Shown here one piece after another: positions 24,992-26,884 of a stretch of 26,884 bases of DNA (positions within the stretch are counted from its first letter, which is position 1; every line of letters begins with the position of its first letter). The translations under genes and the position numbers were made by a program. The notes under the pieces were generated by a model. That model was given only the letters and a program-made list of their open reading frames with translations. It did no database searches and was not told where the DNA came from. Origin of the DNA: Planctomycetaceae bacterium (GTDB lineage: Bacteria > Planctomycetota > Planctomycetia > Pirellulales > Pirellulaceae); NCBI GenBank assembly GCA_002685655.1, contig NYXM01000168.1, positions 1 to 26,884 of the forward strand. Reading direction: 5' to 3'.

Positions 24992-25572
24992 GCATTTTCG
25001 CCAATAGAGTCGTCGCTCAGGTCTGCTGGCTCGAGGGCAGCCAGATATCGCAGATTGCGATATTGATCCCGGTAATCCAGGCCGTAGCCAACGACGAATT
25101 CGTCGGGAATATCGAAACCGACGAATTCGGTCTTGACCTCGACTTCCTGACGACCATGCTTGCGCAACAAGACCGCCGATCTCACCGACGTGGCACCCAT
25201 TTTCTCCAACAGCGGGATGACTTCGGACAACGTATGGCCGGTATCAAAAATATCATCGACCAGCAGGACATCGCGACCATTCACATCCAGCAACAGGTCT
25301 GAATTGATCGTGATCGAACCGCGCGTCGTTTCGCCATGGTAACTACTTGCCTGCAAGACGCCCACGCGCAACGGCATCTCAAGCTGGCGAATCAAGTCGG
25401 CCAACAGAACAACGCTGCCCGTCAAAACGCCAACGATTGTCAACGGACCGTCGCCATAGTGCGCACTGATTTCGCAGGCCATGCGACCTACGCCGGCTTG
25501 CAATTGGGTTTCGTCAAGAAGGACTTTCACAGTTGGCTTTTCTGACAGAGGCATACGAGCAAAACATGACAT
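24988..25572 (-). CDS. hpt: Hypoxanthine phosphoribosyltransferase
   Basis: A 194-residue type I phosphoribosyltransferase, a usual length for bacterial HPRT. The PRPP-binding signature LVDDIFDTGHT lies at residues 104-114. The N-terminal GVLTGSVVLLADL (48-60) and SSYHG (76-80) segments match the substrate and flexible-loop regions of HPRT, and C-terminal FVGFDIPDEFVVGYGLDY fits the purine-binding end. It salvages hypoxanthine (and usually guanine) to IMP/GMP using PRPP in the cytoplasm. An alternative start is Met7 at 25554 (MPLSEKPTVKV), giving 188 residues; neither start has a clear ribosome binding site. Its stop overlaps the next glycosyltransferase start as ATGA, an unusual neighbour for a purine-salvage gene. 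Confidence 0.95.
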   Translation of the reverse strand: MSCFARMPLSEKPTVKVLLDETQLQAGVGRMACEISAHYGDGPLTIVGVLTGSVVLLADLIRQLEMPLRVGVLQASSYHGETTRGSITINSDLLLDVNGRDVLLVDDIFDTGHTLSEVIPLLEKMGATSVRSAVLLRKHGRQEVEVKTEFVGFDIPDEFVVGYGLDYRDQYRNLRYLAALEPADLSDDSIGENA

Positions 25573-25735
25573 CGGCTCGGCGGTGCTATCGCATCCCGCC
25601 CCAAGGGTGATATTCTAGTGCGAGTCGCGACAGCGTGTAGCAGGGCAAGCCCATTGTTTCTTGCCTGCGGACAATTCCCATCGCCACGACAAGCCGGTCG
25701 CGATTCACTTAATCCTCTGAACAGAAGAGACGATC
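25573..25735. promoter_or_regulatory. Divergent intergenic region between hpt and the esterase gene
   Basis: These 163 bp separate the minus-strand hpt from a plus-strand hydrolase, so both promoters should lie here. A TAGAAT hexamer on the minus strand (plus-strand 25612-25617) is a -10-like candidate about 40 nt before the hpt start, without a convincing -35 box. A purine-rich AGAAGAGA near 25724 may be the ribosome binding site of the plus-strand gene. No operator palindrome is obvious. Confidence 0.35.
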
Positions 25736-26485
25736 ATGGCCGATGAAGCCGGCAAATGGAGTGAGGAGACGGTGGGAGACCATCCCTGTGACGTCTATTT
25801 GCCACCAAAACACCACGCAATGAAGTACGTGGTGATATATCTGCACGGCATCCATTTGAGTCGTCTCATCGACAAGCAGGCGTTTTGTGAACAGTTTGAT
25901 CGACACGGGCTGGCCGTCGTTGCCCCGATGACGCAACGCAGTTGGTGGACAGACCGCATCTGCCCGGAATTCGACACGCGGGTCACGGCCGAACAGCACG
26001 TCCTGCAAGCTGTCGTGCCGTTCGTCCAAGCACGATTCGACGCCTCTCCGCCCCAGATCGCGCTGTTGGGCACCAGCATGGGTGGACAAGGTGCCTTGCG
26101 CTTGGCCTACAAACATCCGAACACGTTTCCAGTGGTCGCTGCCATTTCACCCGCCATCGATTATCAGATGCGCTACGCCGAAGACGAGTTGTTGCAGGTG
26201 ATGTACTCCGAAGCGGAAGCCGTTCGGCAAGATACCGCCACGCTGCACATCCATCCGCTCAACTGGCCACGCCATCAATTCTTCAGCTGTTGCCCGACTG
26301 ATACTCGGTGGTGGGAAAGCAGCGATCGCCTCCGCATGAAGCTGTGGTCCTTAGGGGTGCCGCACACGGCCGATCTGGAAACCAAAGGCGGAGGCCATGG
26401 ATTCGAATACTACAACCTGATGGCCGAAACGGCGGTCGGTTTTCTGGCCGAGCGGCTGGAACAGGAGCGGCGACGATTGGTTTGA
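25736..26485 (+). CDS. Esterase-like alpha/beta hydrolase
   Basis: A 249-residue soluble serine hydrolase of the alpha/beta fold, resembling the esterase D / S-formylglutathione hydrolase group. Seen are the early strand with YLHG (oxyanion side, 35-38), the nucleophile elbow GTSMGG (112-117, Ser114) followed by QGALRLAYKHP, and the late catalytic His221 in GGGHGFEYY. The acid residue is not assigned; Asp in the PTDTRWW segment is a candidate. No signal peptide is seen, so it is likely cytoplasmic. It is the only plus-strand gene and is transcribed alone, divergent from hpt. The start at 25736 has a purine-rich stretch upstream. The substrate is unknown, and it could equally be a lysophospholipase-like or feruloyl-esterase-like enzyme. 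Confidence 0.85.
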   Translation: MADEAGKWSEETVGDHPCDVYLPPKHHAMKYVVIYLHGIHLSRLIDKQAFCEQFDRHGLAVVAPMTQRSWWTDRICPEFDTRVTAEQHVLQAVVPFVQARFDASPPQIALLGTSMGGQGALRLAYKHPNTFPVVAAISPAIDYQMRYAEDELLQVMYSEAEAVRQDTATLHIHPLNWPRHQFFSCCPTDTRWWESSDRLRMKLWSLGVPHTADLETKGGGHGFEYYNLMAETAVGFLAERLEQERRRLV

Positions 26486-26554
26486 CGATGCAGTTTGTAG
26501 AACCACAAATGGACGCGAAGGCGACTGACCCAGATTGGTTCCCTCTCCCTCGTA

Positions 26555-26602
26555 CGTGTCTAGCGTGCTCGCAAGATCCGTGTTTAGCGTGCTCGCAAGA
26601 GC
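26555..26602. repeat. 24-bp tandem direct repeat, two copies
   Basis: Two adjoining 24-bp units (26555-26578 and 26579-26602) share 22 of 24 bases, with the common core TAGCGTGCTCGCAAGA. They lie in the gene-free stretch after the esterase gene, next to REP-like palindromes. Only two units with no spacer are present, so this is not a CRISPR array. Confidence 0.75.
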
Positions 26603-26603
26603 C

Positions 26604-26806
26604 AACGCCGAAGGCGTTACACACCGTAGCCCAGGGTCAGCGGCGCAGCCGCGCCACCCTGGGTAATGGGAATGGAGAACATTTGCACGCTGAAGGCGTG
26701 CGACACTCCCGAGATGTGCAACGCCTTCAGCGTTGATTTGGTTCGTTCGGTATCGCAACCCAGGGTGGAGCGTCGCGGCTGCGCCGCTTTGCTTACCCTG
26801 GGCTAC
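26604..26806. repeat. REP-like palindromic cluster in inverted arrangement
   Basis: The gene-free stretch 26486-26884 contains several short palindromes. Two larger blocks each run from GCCCAGGGT or ACCCAGGGT to ACCCTGGG around a GCGGCTGCGCCGC-like core: block 1 at 26626-26664 and block 2 at 26758-26806. They are reverse complements of each other over most of their length. Between and beside them are small hairpins: AACGCC/GGCGTT (26604-26618), GCACGC/GCGTGC (26685-26701) and CAACGC/GCGTTG (26719-26735). This resembles interspersed REP-type elements recalled from planctomycete genomes. Reading frames crossing it are biased translations of the repeats, not genes. Confidence 0.7.
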
Positions 26807-26831
26807 GATGTGACACTCCAAACAATCTTGT

Positions 26832-26852
26832 AAAAACCCCCGCTTAACGGGG
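26832..26852 (-). terminator. Candidate intrinsic terminator for a gene beyond the right edge
   Basis: Read on the minus strand, a GC stem CCCCG - TTAAG - CGGGG (plus-strand 26838-26852) is followed by G and five T residues (26832-26836). The stem is only five pairs long. It would end transcription of a minus-strand gene located beyond the window. Confidence 0.45.
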
Positions 26853-26884
26853 CTCGGGACAAAAGGGTGGCATTGCACCTTGTA

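Noticed and set aside
26555..26806. Possible CRISPR array
   Set aside because: Only two tandem units without spacers are present, the other repeats are palindromes of different lengths in inverted order, and no cas gene is seen.
26351..26878. A minus-strand frame of about 175 codons covering the right-hand gene-free region
   Set aside because: Most of it is a translation of the palindromic repeats and of the antisense of the esterase gene end.

Overview
The window looks like chromosomal DNA from a planctomycete, probably Pirellulales-like. This is an inference from moderately high GC, very long secreted or membrane proteins with planctomycete-style domain mixes (a zinc ribbon fused to a hydrolase, PQQ-like propellers, von Willebrand factor A (vWA) proteins with a squalene-cyclase-like partner), weak Shine-Dalgarno signals, and short 'CCCAGGGT...ACCCTGGG' and 'AACGCCTTCAGCGTT' intergenic repeats. 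No rRNA, tRNA, CRISPR array, insertion sequence or phage gene was seen. Eleven protein genes are supported: ten on the minus strand and one on the plus strand.

Region A (203-13506, minus) is a six-gene unit. In transcription order it encodes a secreted squalene-cyclase/prenyltransferase-like alpha/alpha-barrel protein, a BatA-type membrane vWA protein, a second membrane vWA protein with a glutamine-amidotransferase-like region, a three-TM DUF4175-like membrane protein, a 1339-residue secreted Ala/Gln/Glu-rich coiled-coil protein, and a MoxR AAA+ ATPase. Two junctions are ATGA overlaps and one gap is 9 nt, so translation is probably coupled. The layout predicts a cytoplasmic MoxR chaperone acting on membrane vWA proteins that carry large periplasmic parts. 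The DUF58 gene that commonly accompanies MoxR is not in the window.

Region B (13712-20533, minus) holds two large proteins. One is a zinc-ribbon/TM/serine-hydrolase/HMA-like fusion. The other is a 1623-residue single-TM protein with two lectin-like regions, a helical region and a PQQ-like beta-propeller. A 205-bp gap separates this region from region A.

Region C (20753-25572, minus) is a tight cluster: hypoxanthine phosphoribosyltransferase, two GT4-type glycosyltransferases and a glutamine-dependent asparagine-synthase-like amidotransferase. Two junctions are ATGA overlaps. The last three suggest surface-glycan synthesis; the purine-salvage gene is an odd leader. A cluster of hairpins follows the amidotransferase stop codon.

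Region D (25736-26884) has one plus-strand esterase-like alpha/beta hydrolase, divergent from region C, then about 400 bp without a credible gene. That stretch contains a 24-bp tandem duplication, REP-like palindromes in an inverted arrangement, and a probable minus-strand terminator for a gene beyond the right edge.
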